Shown in pieces: positions 19,321 to 27,782 of a DNA stretch of 52,517 bases. A model generated the notes under the pieces. The model did not search any database. It saw only the letters and a program-made list of their open reading frames with translations, and was not told the origin of the DNA. This DNA comes from Terriglobia bacterium (lineage in GTDB: Bacteria > Acidobacteriota > Terriglobia > UBA7540). Numbering within the stretch: position 1 is the first letter of the stretch; each line of letters begins with the position of its first letter. The position numbers and the translations under genes are program-made. The DNA is taken from assembly GCA_020073545.1 (NCBI GenBank), contig JAIQEZ010000015.1, positions 1 through 52,517 of the forward strand. The letters run 5' to 3'.

Positions 19321-20415
19321 CTACATTTTCAGATTGAGCCGGATGAGCTGATCTTCGTCGGGATGGCCCCATTGCCAGTCTGGGAAGAACCTCGCAGCAA
19401 GTCGTCGAGAAAGGAAGAAAATGATTCCTGCGAGGATGCACGCGGCAATCAGGAAGGCCGACAGGATGAGGATCGCCAGAATCATTTGAATCAGTTGAAG
19501 AGTGAAGGACCTGTCACTGGGATAGCGCTCGTCCCAACTGACGCCCTGCGCCACTCGCAACTGATCCATCAGCAGCGTGGCGGTTTGCGCATTGCCAGCG
19601 CCCAGGACCAGAAACACGAAGGAGCCTCGGCGTCGCCCATAAATCGAATCCCCCGCGCGATCCTGGTTGAGCCCCAGGAAACTTGTCAACGCGCCGAAGC
19701 GTACCCGCGCAATCTGCGGGGTGGGGTAGCTGATGGTCATCAGGGTCGACAATCCTTTTCCGGTCTGGTACTGGCCGAGTTGCACTTCCGCGCCCTGCTC
19801 AAATCCCAAGAGGTCGGTGCGGAAGGAAGGCAGCACGCGCTTGGCAGCTTCGAGCCCGAGCAGATATTTCTCGCTCTCCGGCACCAAATTCTTCGTCGGC
19901 AAGGCTGCAGGCAGATTCCCAAGGGCATTGGCGGACGGTTTGGTTCCCCCCACGAAGATGAGCAACGCCTGGTAGTCGTTTCTCGACAGCGGTGAATCTT
20001 TCCCTCGCAGAAAGCGAATGAAATTCTTCCCGCGTGCCATCAGCGCGCCGTCTGCGTCCCCGTAAGCAAGTTTGATACCTCCTTCCGGCCGCATCGACGG
20101 CGTGAGGTAGAAAGTCAGGAGCCCATAGGCGGCAGTCGCATCCGGTGCGGGCTCCACGACAACCTGTGTGCGGATCTTGCCAAGCTGGTAGGTGCGCAGC
20201 TCCAGCGCCTTCACACCGTATTCCTGCTCGATGACGGGCTCGCCACCATACTTGCTGACGGCAGAGAGCGGCAGAAGCTCGGCATCGACCTGACGCCAGT
20301 CGGCGGCGGCCACCAGGGGGATGGTCTGGTATTTTTGCTGGGCAAGGCAGAGGAAGGGAATCGCCGTCAGCGCGGCCAGAAGCCCCGCCTGCTTTGAAAG
20401 CCTCCCTGCCATCAT
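19321..20415 (-). CDS. Secreted, C-terminally anchored protein of unknown function (DUF6599-like)
   Basis: A 364-residue protein with a signal peptide (about residues 1-25, ending CLAQQ), an extracytoplasmic domain of about 280 residues (YGVKALELRTYQLGKIRTQVVVEPAPDATAAYGLL is a typical stretch), and one C-terminal transmembrane helix at about 318-345 (MILAILILSAFLIAACILAGIIFFL) with a short basic tail. It resembles the DUF6599 proteins common in Acidobacteriota; that label is from memory and moderate. It ends close to, and on the same strand as, the downstream limit of the amidase operon; the amidase stop lies 10 nt upstream of its start, so the two are likely co-transcribed. Role unknown. 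Confidence 0.7.
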   Translation of the reverse strand: MMAGRLSKQAGLLAALTAIPFLCLAQQKYQTIPLVAAADWRQVDAELLPLSAVSKYGGEPVIEQEYGVKALELRTYQLGKIRTQVVVEPAPDATAAYGLLTFYLTPSMRPEGGIKLAYGDADGALMARGKNFIRFLRGKDSPLSRNDYQALLIFVGGTKPSANALGNLPAALPTKNLVPESEKYLLGLEAAKRVLPSFRTDLLGFEQGAEVQLGQYQTGKGLSTLMTISYPTPQIARVRFGALTSFLGLNQDRAGDSIYGRRRGSFVFLVLGAGNAQTATLLMDQLRVAQGVSWDERYPSDRSFTLQLIQMILAILILSAFLIAACILAGIIFFLSRRLAARFFPDWQWGHPDEDQLIRLNLKM

Positions 20416-20425
20416 TTTCAGGATA

Positions 20426-22492
20426 TCAGAAATCCGGGCGGGTGGCGGCGGAAGTTTGCCTGGAGGATGCCCTTTGTACGGTCCTCACTTGGCCAAGGTT
20501 TTTCACGTACTCGACAATCCCATCGTAGAGCGCGCTGGCGATCTTCTCGCGGTAATCCGGCCGTTTCAGCATCCGCTCGTCGCGGGGGTTGGTCAGGAAG
20601 GAGATCTCCGCCAGCACGGAAGGCATATTGGCGCCGATCAGGACCACAAAAGGAGCCTTCTTGACGCCGCGATCGCGTTGCGCGCCGCTGACCTTGGTCA
20701 CCCGCGCATAGACTTCGCGCTGCAGCTGCCTGGCAAAATCCTGCGATTCTTCGATCTTTTCCGTCATCGCAATCTGCTTGATCAGGTCCTGAAGCTGGTG
20801 CACGGACTCCTGCGAGGTGGCGTTCTCGCGCGCCGCCACTTCCAGCGCCTCGGGGCTCGAGGTGAAATTCAAGTAATAGGTTTCGATGCCCCGCGCGCTC
20901 CTGTCGCGGCTGGCGTTGACATGAATGGAAATGAACAGGTCCGCGCCCTTTTCGTTGGCGACGGCGGTGCGTTCTTCCAGCGGGATGAAGGTGTCGTCCC
21001 TGCGCGTCATGACGACCTCGCAGCCGGTGCTCCGTTCCAGGAGCTTGCGCAGCCGCAGGGCCACGTCCAGGACGACGTCTTTCTCTTTCAATCCCGTGGG
21101 CCCGATGGTTCCCGTATCGTGGCCACCGTGCCCGGGGTCAATTACGATCCGGCCGATCTTCAGCCCCAAGGCGCGCGTTAAAGTGCGGGAGCCCGATTCC
21201 GTGGGCGCGGCGGGCGAGGTGGCCGTCGCGGTCTCGGCCCTTGATTTCCTGCCCGTCTCAGGCACCGCGGGCGGCTTCACCGAAGCCGTTTCCTTCTCCT
21301 CCTTGCCCGCCGGGGTTGACTTCTCGTCAGGGGTTTTGACTTCCGGGGCCGCAGGTGGAAGCGGTGGAGACTTCGCAGCGGTCTCAACGCGAACTCCGGG
21401 CGAAGTGGCGGCTGGAGCCGGAGGACGCGGAGTTTTCTCAGTCTTGCGGCTCCCGGGGTTGGACAGCGCGCCTGCCTGCGCAGGCAGGGCGGCTTTCTCA
21501 GCCTTGGCGATCTGGGGTTGCGGCGCGCCGTGCACGTCGATAACCAGCCGGAAAGGATTGGGGAGTGAGAAAACCGAGTAGTCCTCAATCTTCTCTACGT
21601 CCAGCACCACGCGCGTCACGTCCGCGGAGAATTGCCCGACGCGGATCTGCCGCAGAAACCCGTCTTCTACTGGAAACGTCTTGCCCACCAGCGCCGGGCT
21701 TAGCCGGGCGTTTTGTAGGTCCAGCACAATGCGGTCGGGGTTCAATAAGCGCAGGGTATCGAATTTAACTTCGCCTTCTATTCCGATCACGATGCGCGAA
21801 TAATTGGGGCCAACCCAGCGGCGCACATCCACCACTTCCTGTGGACCCGCAGGCCGGGCTGCCGGGGGCGTTCCCGGGCGAGGACGTTTAGCGCCGGCCT
21901 TGCCGCGTTCGGTCCCTTGCTGGGCGAGCTGCTTCAGCTTTTCCCGCGCGTCGTCCAGCTTGTCGGACTTGGGATACATCACGAGGAAGTCCTCGTAGGC
22001 CTTGCGGGCTTCTACGGGGTCTTCGAGGTCCGTGCGATAAATCTCCGCTATCGTGAACAGCGCGTCGCGCGAGTGGCGGTTTTGCGGATACTCCTTCATC
22101 AGGAGACGGTAAGTTTTGATCGATTCCAGATAGTAGGATTCCGAGGAGAAGACGCGCCCCATCTCTTCGTAAAGTTCCGCGATGGCCGCCAGCGACACGG
22201 GCGTCTTGCTATAAGCGGGATTCAGGCGGCAAACTTCCCGGTAGGCATCGATGGCATTCTCATAGTCCGCCTTGTGGCGCTGCCTCTCGGGCTGGGATTC
22301 GAGCGTGGTGCGCAGCCGCTGGGCATTGTTGAAAACCGCAATTGCGCGCTGGCGGCGGGCGGCTGATACGGTGGAGAAAGAAACGGCGGGGAATGCCAGC
22401 AAAGTGGCGAAAAGCAGCGCCCACGCCGACCTTTTTCGTAAACTGATGGACCTCAACCTTTGTGTCTCCGCAGGTCTTCCCCGGGACGGCAC
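20426..22492 (-). CDS. N-acetylmuramoyl-L-alanine amidase with TPR-like and AMIN domains
   Basis: A periplasmic zinc amidase that cleaves the bond between MurNAc and L-Ala and splits daughter cells or remodels the wall. Order: signal sequence, helical YbgF/TPR-like repeats (about 50-190, LAAIAELYEEMGRVFSSESYY), AMIN domain (about 225-335), a Pro/Ala/Lys-rich linker (about 340-450) and amidase_3 (about 460-670). Zinc and catalytic features are IVIDPGHGGHDTG, Glu in the GLKEKDVVLD region, SIHVNAS, and AEISFLTNPRDE. The GTG at 22492 opens the frame; a TTG at 22456 with GGAG upstream is as likely and gives a better signal peptide, so the start is uncertain. Confidence 0.94.
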   Translation of the reverse strand: MPSRGRPAETQRLRSISLRKRSAWALLFATLLAFPAVSFSTVSAARRQRAIAVFNNAQRLRTTLESQPERQRHKADYENAIDAYREVCRLNPAYSKTPVSLAAIAELYEEMGRVFSSESYYLESIKTYRLLMKEYPQNRHSRDALFTIAEIYRTDLEDPVEARKAYEDFLVMYPKSDKLDDAREKLKQLAQQGTERGKAGAKRPRPGTPPAARPAGPQEVVDVRRWVGPNYSRIVIGIEGEVKFDTLRLLNPDRIVLDLQNARLSPALVGKTFPVEDGFLRQIRVGQFSADVTRVVLDVEKIEDYSVFSLPNPFRLVIDVHGAPQPQIAKAEKAALPAQAGALSNPGSRKTEKTPRPPAPAATSPGVRVETAAKSPPLPPAAPEVKTPDEKSTPAGKEEKETASVKPPAVPETGRKSRAETATATSPAAPTESGSRTLTRALGLKIGRIVIDPGHGGHDTGTIGPTGLKEKDVVLDVALRLRKLLERSTGCEVVMTRRDDTFIPLEERTAVANEKGADLFISIHVNASRDRSARGIETYYLNFTSSPEALEVAARENATSQESVHQLQDLIKQIAMTEKIEESQDFARQLQREVYARVTKVSGAQRDRGVKKAPFVVLIGANMPSVLAEISFLTNPRDERMLKRPDYREKIASALYDGIVEYVKNLGQVRTVQRASSRQTSAATRPDF
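21471..21488. repeat. 18-bp perfect palindrome inside the amidase linker
   Basis: CCTGCCTGCGCAGGCAGG is its own reverse complement. It lies in the low-complexity linker of the amidase and shares GCCTGC/GCAGGC with the spacer hairpins at 28758 and 43255, so it may be a copy of that repeat kept in frame. Confidence 0.6.
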
Positions 22493-22543
22493 AGCCGCAC
22501 GCCTACCGCAGGCAAGCTGAAAAGTTCCGCTTTTTCGCCGCCG

Positions 22544-23212
22544 CTATTCCACGTTGGAGTAATGCACCACGCCCCGCTCATCGACGTACCGGATGATGGG
22601 AGGCTTGGGTGGCTCCTTGGGAGTGGGCTTGGCCGGCCTCGGCGCGTCCCGGGTCTGGTAAAGGCTCGTGACTTTATCCACGTAATTGCGCGTTTCCGAG
22701 AAAGCCGGAATGCCTCCGGAGCGCTGCACCGAGTGCTCACCCGCGTTGTAAGCCGCGAGCGACAGGCCCAAGTCCCCTCCGAAGAGATCCAGCAGGTACT
22801 TCAGGTAATTGACACCGCCTTCGAGGTTCTGCTTCGGGTCGAAGGGGTTCTCCACGCCGTATCGCTGCGCTGTGGCCGGCACCAATTGCATCAGGCCCAT
22901 GGCGCCCTTGCGCGATATGGCTTTGGGATCGTAATCCGATTCGACGCGAATGATGGCGTGGACCAGTTCGGGATCCACTCGAAACCGGCTCGCTGTCTGC
23001 TCTACCAGTCGGTCGATCTCTTCACGGGGCCGGAAGCTGTGTGTCATCCAATCCACGCGCGCGGCCGTGTCGCCGGTGTTGATGTAAATCGTGTGACCGT
23101 GCTCGTCCACCAGCGCCACGATCTGGTCGCCTTGGGCGGCAGTAGGAAGGAAGGTGTAGAGGAACAGCCCGCTCAGCAGGACGACCTGGTATGAATGGAA
23201 ACGGCTACACAT
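22544..23212 (-). CDS. Secreted lytic transglycosylase (SLT domain)
   Basis: A 222-residue periplasmic enzyme that cuts the MurNAc-GlcNAc bond in peptidoglycan. The start at 23212 has GGAGG 4 nt upstream and gives a signal peptide (MCSRFHSYQVVLLSGLFLYT); the frame is open 27 codons more, without support. The SLT domain runs from about residue 85, with catalytic Glu in IIRVESDYDPKAISRKGAMGLMQL and the AAYNAGEHSV motif. A DUF4124-like N-terminal strand (IVALVDEHGHTIYINTG) and a matching C-terminal strand (IIRYVDERGVVHYSN) flank it. It sits directly upstream of the amidase gene, pairing two wall hydrolases. Confidence 0.94.
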   Translation of the reverse strand: MCSRFHSYQVVLLSGLFLYTFLPTAAQGDQIVALVDEHGHTIYINTGDTAARVDWMTHSFRPREEIDRLVEQTASRFRVDPELVHAIIRVESDYDPKAISRKGAMGLMQLVPATAQRYGVENPFDPKQNLEGGVNYLKYLLDLFGGDLGLSLAAYNAGEHSVQRSGGIPAFSETRNYVDKVTSLYQTRDAPRPAKPTPKEPPKPPIIRYVDERGVVHYSNVE

Positions 23213-23387
23213 AGAGCCTCCGGCACCACACCCGCGGCGCCGACTCGAACTCGTTCCCCTCCCATTCACCCAAGCCCGGAGCGTTGCCAACAACGCCCCC
23301 CACTTGGCCTTGCCCTTCCAGGGAGCCTTGCTTGGCGTCTGGACTCCCTCAAGGCTTCAGCCAATCACGGGCCTTACATTGAGGCTG

Positions 23388-23417
23388 ATTATAACATCGC
23401 GCGCAACGCTGAGTAAA
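23388..23417 (-). promoter_or_regulatory. Promoter for the transglycosylase-amidase operon
   Basis: Minus strand: -35 TTTACT (23417-23412), 18-nt spacer, perfect -10 TATAAT (23393-23388). It would start RNA near 23381, giving a leader of about 170 nt before the ATG at 23212. Confidence 0.6.
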
Positions 23418-23560
23418 TAGAACAAAATATCTGTGACCTGCGCGTGAAGAATTGGCAGCGGGCCCGGCGTGGCTCGCGTTGTGCCGGGACAGGGAAAGTG
23501 TGGTAGTCTCGTAAGTGACGCGCTCGCCCCATCGCACCGAGGAATTTCGAGAGTTTATGC

Positions 23561-23650
23561 GGAGGGATGGGTGAGTGGCTGAAACCGGCGGTCTTGAAAA
23601 CCGTTAGCCCCGAAAGGGGCTCGGGGGTTCGAATCCTCCTCCCTCCGCCA
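23561..23650 (+). tRNA. tRNA-Ser (anticodon TGA)
   Basis: 90 nt with an encoded CCA. Acceptor GGAGGGA / TCCCTCC, anticodon stem CGGT/ACCG around loop CTTGAAA (anticodon TGA), a long variable arm GCCCCGAAAGGGGC typical of serine tRNA, and T arm with GTTCGAATC. Reads UCA-type serine codons. Confidence 0.97.
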
Positions 23651-23832
23651 TGCACCATCTAGTGTACGGCTGCGCCAGGTTCTATACTGCAAAATCCTTC
23701 AATTAACACGCTTGCGGTTTCCCTGTCCCCTGCCGCCGCGCCGGACTGCGCCTTGCCAGAGCGCCACTTTCACTCGCGCCAGGGTTGCAGGACTTCCGTC
23801 GCAGCCGAGCGCAGGCTCAGAGGCTTTTTTCC

Positions 23833-25320
23833 CTATTGCGCCCGGTCACCAGCTTTGAACAGCGTCCAGGGACCGGCTTTCATATCGCGTAGCAGCGGCG
23901 CCTGCCAGGCGAATTCGGGATGTGCCTGGAGGAAAGGCTTGGCGAGAAAATCCTGCCCGCACGGATGCCCCACGTGGGCGTAAAAGCTCAGGGCTTTGGC
24001 CAAGCGGCTGTCGATGGCCTTGCCCTGCACGGCCCCGCCGGGATAATAAGCCGGCCACTCCCAAACCTCCACTCCCCGCCGTGAGGCGTCCACGTGCCCA
24101 CAGAGCGTTCGCTCGTTCGCTTGCTCCTTTTTCTCGTAAGCGTCGTAATGGTCGGCCATGAACTTCAGCGCCAGCGTTACGTCGATCTTCCCCTGGTTTC
24201 CCTCCATCAGTTCTTCCCAACGGGTACGGCGCGCATTGGGAGACGTGGCGGAATTGTGGGGATCGAAGGTGGTGTCTTGGGCGATCACTTCCGGGTCGCG
24301 TGCGAAGTTTGAACCGACAAAGGCGCCATCTTGGGTCCGCCAGACCTTGTGGGCTTTCAGGCCCAGCTCGAATTGCGCGATTTCGCCGGTCTTGTTATCG
24401 CCCAGCAGCCAGTCGTTCGCGTAGCCGCCGTTGTTACCGTCGAGCATAATACGCACGTAGTCGTCGATGGAACTTGCATATTGCAGCGCTTTCCGCGAGC
24501 GCATGAACTCCGGCTTTCCGTCGGGGTTCCACCCCGCGAACTGCGTAATGGTGGTTTCCGTCACCATGATGCCGTCGGAGTTGACACCAAAATCGTCGTC
24601 GCTGGTGATGACGCCGGGAAAGCCGTCCATCAGGATGCGGTGGCCCCGCCGGGGAACGATGTCAAAGATCACGCGCCAGCGCTCGCCGTCCAGGTAGGCG
24701 GTCCAATTGTTGTGGGCCATCACGATATGGTGATCTCGCGTATAGGCACCGGTGGCCACAAAGGCGCTGCAGTTTCCGGGACTCACCAGACGTAACGCTC
24801 TGGCCTCTCTATGATTCGCGTTATACCATGGAACATAATAGTCGGGAAGCTCTTCAAAGGCGTTCAGGGCCACGACGTCGTCCAGGTCCATGGCCACGCC
24901 CTGGGCTTTCAGCCCCTCGGCGATGCCCTGCAATTCTTCCTGATATTCGCGATCGATCTTGGGCCAGAGCATTGCGCGCGCCGCCTGGCGGAAGAATTCC
25001 CAATCTCGTCGCGTCTCGTGCGTGTCCCGGAGTTTGACGGACTGAAAAGCATCCAAAATCTCGGCGGCAAGCAGATACCCGTGCTGATAGCCGATTTCCC
25101 GTGGGGAGCCTTCCAGGTGAACGTAAACCCAGCCGCCACGCTCAAAACGGTAAGCTCCGCCGAGCAGCGTTTGGGAGGCTTCGGCCGCCTTGCGCGCAGG
25201 CTCCGCCGCCAGAGGCAAGGCCAGATTAGCAGATGGAGGAACCCGCAGCGGCATGGACATCCAACCTGCAATCGACACGAGAACCACGAACAACATCGCG
25301 ATCGCCGATTTCCGCAGCAT
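23833..25320 (-). CDS. Secreted phospholipase B-like / C45-type Ntn hydrolase
   Basis: A 495-residue secreted Ntn hydrolase. The start at 25320 has a GGGGGG ribosome site 6 nt upstream and yields a signal peptide or N-terminal anchor (MLRKSAIAMLFVVLVSIAGW); the frame is open 73 codons further, overlapping hpnE. The proposed nucleophile Cys is in SPGNCSAF near residue 182, followed by HHIVMAHNNWTAYLDGERW and GFPGVITSDDDFGVNSDGIMVTETTI, a pattern shared by eukaryotic phospholipase B-like (PLBD) proteins and C45 acyltransferases. It follows hpnCDE by 160 nt on the same strand. In PLBD proteins the Cys becomes N-terminal after cleavage; whether that occurs here is unknown. Substrate not known. 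Confidence 0.82.
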   Translation of the reverse strand: MLRKSAIAMLFVVLVSIAGWMSMPLRVPPSANLALPLAAEPARKAAEASQTLLGGAYRFERGGWVYVHLEGSPREIGYQHGYLLAAEILDAFQSVKLRDTHETRRDWEFFRQAARAMLWPKIDREYQEELQGIAEGLKAQGVAMDLDDVVALNAFEELPDYYVPWYNANHREARALRLVSPGNCSAFVATGAYTRDHHIVMAHNNWTAYLDGERWRVIFDIVPRRGHRILMDGFPGVITSDDDFGVNSDGIMVTETTITQFAGWNPDGKPEFMRSRKALQYASSIDDYVRIMLDGNNGGYANDWLLGDNKTGEIAQFELGLKAHKVWRTQDGAFVGSNFARDPEVIAQDTTFDPHNSATSPNARRTRWEELMEGNQGKIDVTLALKFMADHYDAYEKKEQANERTLCGHVDASRRGVEVWEWPAYYPGGAVQGKAIDSRLAKALSFYAHVGHPCGQDFLAKPFLQAHPEFAWQAPLLRDMKAGPWTLFKAGDRAQ

Positions 25321-25480
25321 TGAAATCCCCCCTTTGGTTGTTTCCCCGCTTGCGCGCATTCCAGGCTGACTGCGGCTAGTCCCGTGACCGCCTAAAGAGG
25401 TCCCGAACCCGCTCTGCCCACACGGCGCTTTGGTTGACTGCGAACGCTTCCGAAAAAAACCTAACCAGGCGGGCACGGGA

Positions 25481-26815
25481 CTAGCTCGCTTCCAGAACTT
25501 CCCGGGCTGCAGTGTAGCCGCTCTGCACCGCGCCTTCAATGGTGGCGGGCAGACCGGTGGCGGTCCAGTCGCCCGCCAGGATTAAACCGCGAACAGGAGT
25601 GCGCGCCGACGGCCGCATCGGTTGGGCCTCCGGGCTCGGTGAAAAAGTGGCAAAGCGTTCCTTGATGACGAGCGAATGCAGCAGTTTCGCCCTGCGGACG
25701 CCCGGCAGCAATTCGCCTAGCTCCTGGAGCGCGGTGGCCAGGAGCTCCTGCTTCGACCGGCTGACGTGCTCATGCGCGCCGCTCAAAACCAGCGAGACGT
25801 AGTTGTCGTTTGTTCCCAGAATCCGGCTTTTGTTGAAGAGCCACTGAATCGTCGTACCGCGGAGACCCGCGAACTCGAGCTCGGTGATGGGCACATTAAA
25901 CCACAAGTTAATGGAGATGATGGGCGCCGGACGCAGCGCCAGCGCGGTCGCAAAAAACGGTTCACCGCGCGGCAGATCGCACGGCAGCAAGCTCGCGAGT
26001 TGTTGCCAGGGCACGGCGGAGATGACCGGGGCAGGCTCGAGTTTTTGCCCATCGCTCAGCTCAACGCCCCGGCAAACCCCATCCGCAATCAGCATCTGCC
26101 TTACGCCACGCCCGGTTTCCACGCGGCCACCGTGGGATTCGATATAGGCTGCTGCGGCCGTCGTATAGCACTCGCTGAATCCCACGCGTGCGATGCCCAG
26201 GCGCGAGTCCGCGGGTGAGGTGAACAGCGCCAGCCGCAGGACACGCTCGAACAGCCGTGCGGAGGCGATCTGCGGGTCTTCATTCATGGCCGCCAAGCAG
26301 AGCAAGTTCCAGAAATTCCGCTGCAGGCTCGCCGATTGTCCCAGCCGGGAGAGCCACATGGCGACGCTCTCGCCAGCGGCGCGGTCAGTGTTCTCTTTCG
26401 CGGAGCGCAGAGCCCTGCCCAAACGCAGGACTTGTACTTTCTCCTTCCAGGAAAAACTCCCCGAACGCAGGACACCCAAAAGCAGATGCCAGGGCGAGGG
26501 CCAGTCCAGGCATTCCAGGCGGGTGAGTCGCCCGCCCCGATCCAGGAAGGGCACGGCGAGGCGTGGCTGAAAATGAATCCGCTCGAGGGTTCCGATGGTC
26601 GTAAGGAAGCGGATCGTGGCGTGGTAGCAACCCATGAGGATGTGCTGGCCGTTGTCCACGACGGAGCCGGTGGTGGGATCGCGAAACGAGCGAGTGCGCC
26701 CGCCGAGATGCCGTCTTTGTTCGAGCAAGCGCACGAGCCAGCCCGCTTCCGCCAGCGCCACACCCGCCGCCAGACCAGCAAAGCCGCCGCCGACGATGAG
26801 AACCTCGTCCGACAT
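25481..26815 (-). CDS. hpnE: Squalene-associated FAD-dependent oxidoreductase HpnE
   Basis: Catalyses the last, reductive step from hydroxysqualene to squalene in the bacterial HpnCDE route. The 444-residue flavoprotein has the dinucleotide motif VLIVGGGFAGLAAGVALAEAG at the N-terminus, LLEQRRHLGGRTRSF, and the C-terminal FAD motif LILAGDWTATGLPATIEGAVQSG. It resembles phytoene-desaturase-type amine oxidoreductases. Third gene of the hpnCDE set, 112 nt after hpnD. No clear ribosome site precedes the ATG. Confidence 0.95.
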   Translation of the reverse strand: MSDEVLIVGGGFAGLAAGVALAEAGWLVRLLEQRRHLGGRTRSFRDPTTGSVVDNGQHILMGCYHATIRFLTTIGTLERIHFQPRLAVPFLDRGGRLTRLECLDWPSPWHLLLGVLRSGSFSWKEKVQVLRLGRALRSAKENTDRAAGESVAMWLSRLGQSASLQRNFWNLLCLAAMNEDPQIASARLFERVLRLALFTSPADSRLGIARVGFSECYTTAAAAYIESHGGRVETGRGVRQMLIADGVCRGVELSDGQKLEPAPVISAVPWQQLASLLPCDLPRGEPFFATALALRPAPIISINLWFNVPITELEFAGLRGTTIQWLFNKSRILGTNDNYVSLVLSGAHEHVSRSKQELLATALQELGELLPGVRRAKLLHSLVIKERFATFSPSPEAQPMRPSARTPVRGLILAGDWTATGLPATIEGAVQSGYTAAREVLEAS

Positions 26816-26927
26816 GGTTGGTTTGAGGGATTCAGGAGTCAGATCTGTGATTTAGCGATGGGTGACTTGCGATTCTCAATCACCCGATCACCAATCACTT
26901 AACCACCAATCTTCAGGCTCCTGACAC
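26816..26927. repeat. Degenerate GTGATTGG-type repeats between hpnD and hpnE
   Basis: The 112-nt spacer consists largely of near-copies of short units such as GATTGGTGATCGGGTGATTG and of a GGATTCAGGAGTCAG / CAGGCTCCTGACACC pair. The pattern resembles the units near 43215-43290 and is not coding. Confidence 0.5.
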
Positions 26928-27782
26928 CTACTTCTTCCATTCCCCTCCCAGGTAGACCGCCAGCGCAGTCCAGAACTTGAGGGGGCGCGAGAGCCGCACA
27001 CGCTTCCCGAAAACGTTGTAGCAGCGCTTCTGGATTCGCCCCAGAATGCGCCAGTAGATCGCCGCCATGATTTCCGCCGCAACCAGCGAGCGCCGGTCCT
27101 CCGGCGGAAGCATCTGGCGCGCCAGATCGAAATAGCGCCGCGCGCGGTCACATTCAAATTGCATCAACTCGATGAAGGGGTCATGGTAAGCGCCGGCAAG
27201 CAACTCGCCCGGACGCAGGCCGAAGCGGTCCAAGTCCTCCTGTGGTATGTAGATGCGACCGCGCTGGGCGTCGCTCTGAATGTCGCGCAGAATGTTAACG
27301 AGCTGCAGCGCGGTGCCCAGGTGCACGGCGTAGTCCCGCGCCCGCGGATTCCGATAGCCGAAGATCTCGATGGAGATGAGCCCGATTGTGGAGGCTACGC
27401 GGTAGCAATACAAAGACAGCTCCTCGAATGTCGCGTAGCGCTCTTGGGTCAAGTCCATCTCGAGGCCCAGGATCAAGTCCTCGAACGGTTGCCGCGGAAT
27501 CTTGAAGCGCTGGATGCTTTCGGCCAGCGCGCGCAGTTCAGGGCTGTCCAGGCGACTCTGGTCACCCGCATAACACGCCTCGAGCGCCTGGCGATAGCGG
27601 GCCAGGCCTTTTGCGGCAACCGCCTGGCCGAGGCCGCTGTCGGCAATGTCGTCACCGCGGCGCGCAAAGGCATAAACCGCTTCGATGGCGCGACGCTTTT
27701 CGGGAGGAAGAAAAACAAAGGCGTAGTAGAAATTGGTGGCACGCGCGTTGGTGAAGTGTGGACTTCTCAGGGACACGTTCAT
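26928..27782 (-). CDS. hpnD: Presqualene diphosphate synthase HpnD
   Basis: Joins two farnesyl diphosphates into presqualene diphosphate. The 284-residue protein has both Asp-rich motifs of the squalene/phytoene synthase family: FARRGDDIADS near residue 40 and LVNILRDIQSDAQRGRIYIP near residue 165. The start at 27782 overlaps the hpnC stop by 4 nt; the open frame reaches 29 codons further but within hpnC. It ends with a short membrane-binding helix (ALAVYLGGEWKK). Confidence 0.95.
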   Translation of the reverse strand: MNVSLRSPHFTNARATNFYYAFVFLPPEKRRAIEAVYAFARRGDDIADSGLGQAVAAKGLARYRQALEACYAGDQSRLDSPELRALAESIQRFKIPRQPFEDLILGLEMDLTQERYATFEELSLYCYRVASTIGLISIEIFGYRNPRARDYAVHLGTALQLVNILRDIQSDAQRGRIYIPQEDLDRFGLRPGELLAGAYHDPFIELMQFECDRARRYFDLARQMLPPEDRRSLVAAEIMAAIYWRILGRIQKRCYNVFGKRVRLSRPLKFWTALAVYLGGEWKK

